A DNA stretch of 64,000 nucleotides. Origin: Aptenodytes patagonicus. Taxonomy: Eukaryota > Chordata > Aves > Sphenisciformes > Spheniscidae. The DNA lies in assembly GCF_965638725.1 (NCBI RefSeq), contig NC_134982.1, positions 78,258,155 through 78,322,154 of the forward strand, read 5' to 3'. How positions within the stretch are numbered: the first letter of the stretch is position 1; each line of letters opens with the position of its first letter. Position numbers and translations under genes: made by a program. Positions 62,101-64,000 of this stretch are shown one piece after another. The notes below the pieces were generated by a model, which had not been told where the DNA came from, searched no databases, and saw nothing but the letters and a program-made list of their open reading frames with translations.

Positions 62101-64000
62101 GGCACATAACCAATGCTGCCTGCCAAATCATGTATTTGTCCCAGATACTGCTCTCCTTGCCACCCCCCCACCCCCCTTGCTCTGTCTATTGGATTGGACT
62201 CCAAATGTGAACAACCAGAAGCCTTATGTTTAAATAACTTTTTTTTCAATGGCTAGTTACCAAACACAGTGCTCTTAGCTATGAAATGTTTAATTTGTGT
62301 GACTGTGCTGCAGAGAGAGAAATCTTTTGACTGCCCTTTCCCTATCTATCATCTTTCAAAAGTGTACATCGAAGAGATTTTAATTTCTTGCCTTTCTGTC
62401 TTTGGCAGATTTATTCTCATGCTGCACAGCTATTCTAAACACAAGCCTTTTAAAATGCTCTGCGAGGCTTTATTTTTGTTCGTATCTGTTTTAGAAGTAT
62501 TCCTAGGTCCATTTGTTCCAATCTGGCAGACAGTAAGTAGGATAAATTTCCCCTGACATCCCTGAATGTTTTGCTTGCTTTAGCAACCGTAGGGTTAGAC
62601 TGCACTGTAGTGTGATGTTGGTGCAGCTTGAAATGAGACCTGATTTTAACAAAGGTGGCTGCACCTCCAAGAGACAAACTGAAGAGCATACTTTATGTTT
62701 TTAACTGATCTAAGAGCAGTGACATAAAAGATGTTTAAAGGGGCAACAGAGCTGTTCAGCTTTATCTCCTGCTGCTGCTGGGCTTTATGAAGCTGGTAAT
62801 GTGGAGCTTGCCCTTTGCAAATATAATTTGGGATGCCCAAACTTCTCAGATGTCCTCTGTGTTTTGTAAAGCCTTTGAGTGCTTTGTTTCAGTGCAGTTG
62901 TTTTCATGGATGTTGGCTGTTTTAAGTAATTTGGTTATGAACAGGCATGGTTACAGAAGTGCTAGCATTCACGCCCCATCAGAAGCAGCATTTCAGCACT
63001 TGCATTTCCACTCTAGCGAAATGGTTAAATTTGAAAAGGTGATTGCAGAGAGATCAGCTTGTCAATATTGTAGATGACGTAAGCAAAAACATGTATGTCT
63101 GTCCTGCAAGACTAAGTGTGTTCATCTGTTGGGTGTGGGAGCATTTCTTTTTCTGTCACTACAGGAAAATGTGGGTCTGAAATTGCTTCCAACCTTTTGT
63201 CTAGCCAGGAGAGGGGCATGTTGTGCCCCCGCAGGACAGTAAGTGAAATGTGCCCTTCCTTTGGCACACCAGCAAAGTCCCCACGTAGGGGGCTGCTTTG
63301 CTAAGGGCTGCTTTGCAGCATTGCTGTTGGCTTTGTACATGTAATGGGACTCCGGCTGGAGGTGCCAGCTTGCTCTGACCCTTCAATGTAATCTCAGTAT
63401 ACAAATGCTGTCGAAACCTTAGACTGAACTGGCAGCATCAGCAGGGTTAGGAAGCTGCACATAGCAGGGACACTGTCACTTTTTCAGTGATTTCAGTGAT
63501 AACAGTCAATCTGAACTCCCATCCTTCTCTTTGGTGCCAGCATGCACCTTTTACTTGCAACTGGGCAGGTGGAAGTGGAGGAGGGGGGAGAGGACAGGGA
63601 CTGCCCTTCAAATATGGTGGATCTTGTTTTCTCCTGCCTTGCACGTGGCACAGTGGCTCTTGAGATGCATGCAGGTAAAGGTGACAAGCTGTCAGTCCGA
63701 AGCAGGGGTGAAAATCAGCTCAAGGATTAGATCTGGTGTAAGGCAGGGGGGAATTGTCCTTCTGGCTTCTTTCTCAGGTTGCACCAGCACTGAGTATGGA
63801 TATTGCAATTTGCAGCAGAATGAAAGGACATCTTGCCTTGGCAAAGTCAGAATAAGGGCTATCCAGAGAGAGATACCAACAACATCACTGCTGAGTTTGG
63901 TGGTAGTAATTTTCACTGCTCCCCCCTCCAGCTCTCTCTCACTGGTAACGGTTTGCAATTGGAAGAAGCCAGCCATGTTTGCAGACACCTAAAGAATGGT

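Larger units (their letters stand above)
47835..64000. other. Intron-like or intergenic DNA, no coding exon recognised
   Basis: Sixteen kilobases with only short, composition-driven frames. If the island at 46480-47800 is the PTBP3 promoter, this would be its long first intron. Contains simple repeats and a MIR-like fragment listed separately. Confidence 0.4.

Noticed and set aside
1-64000. CRISPR arrays, tRNA or rRNA genes, bacterial operons
   Set aside because: No spaced direct repeats, no cloverleaf with A/B boxes noticed, and gene structure is clearly that of a vertebrate nuclear genome.

Overview
The window is vertebrate nuclear DNA, almost certainly from a bird. Evidence: long introns with consensus GT-AG sites, CpG-island promoters, an antisense CR1 LINE of the avian/reptilian type, old MIR-like SINE fragments, and an ERVL-type provirus plus a solo LTR of a family common in birds. 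No bacterial-style operons, RNA genes or CRISPR arrays are visible.

The one gene I can reconstruct completely is HSDL2 (hydroxysteroid dehydrogenase-like 2) on the minus strand. It has 11 coding exons from the ATG at 24361-24363 to the TGA at 6686-6688. All splice phases agree and the joined frame is 1305 nt (434 codons plus stop). It encodes an SDR domain, an SCP2 domain and a C-terminal SKL peroxisomal signal. The promoter lies in a CpG island at about 23780-24700.

The most unusual thing here is how the locus is arranged. Both ends of HSDL2 exist a second time in inverted orientation, on opposite sides of the gene. The 5' end (upstream region, exon 1, start of intron 1) is copied at 2344-5883 on the plus strand. 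The 3' end (tail of exon 8, exons 9-11) is copied at 27287-30852 on the plus strand. The window therefore reads A | B' M' A' | B, with two symmetry axes near 14475 and 18408. The copies are old: exon 11 differs by about 20% and the copied CpG island has decayed to TpG/CpA. Yet embedded tracts of about 2.0 kb (6905-8990 with 27825-29915) and about 1.8 kb (2344-4183 with 24770-26606) are nearly or completely identical, as expected for arm-to-arm gene conversion.

Layout: 1-2343 no gene seen; 2344-5883 inverted copy of the 5' arm; 5884-6584 junction spacer; 6585-26606 HSDL2 and its upstream region; 26607-27286 second junction spacer; 27287-30852 inverted copy of the 3' arm; 32750-33270 small CpG island; 38492-41286 internally deleted ERVL provirus; 42495-43088 solo LTR of the same family; 46480-47800 large CpG island, possibly the promoter of the divergent neighbour PTBP3; 47835-64000 intron-like or intergenic DNA with no exon I could recognise.
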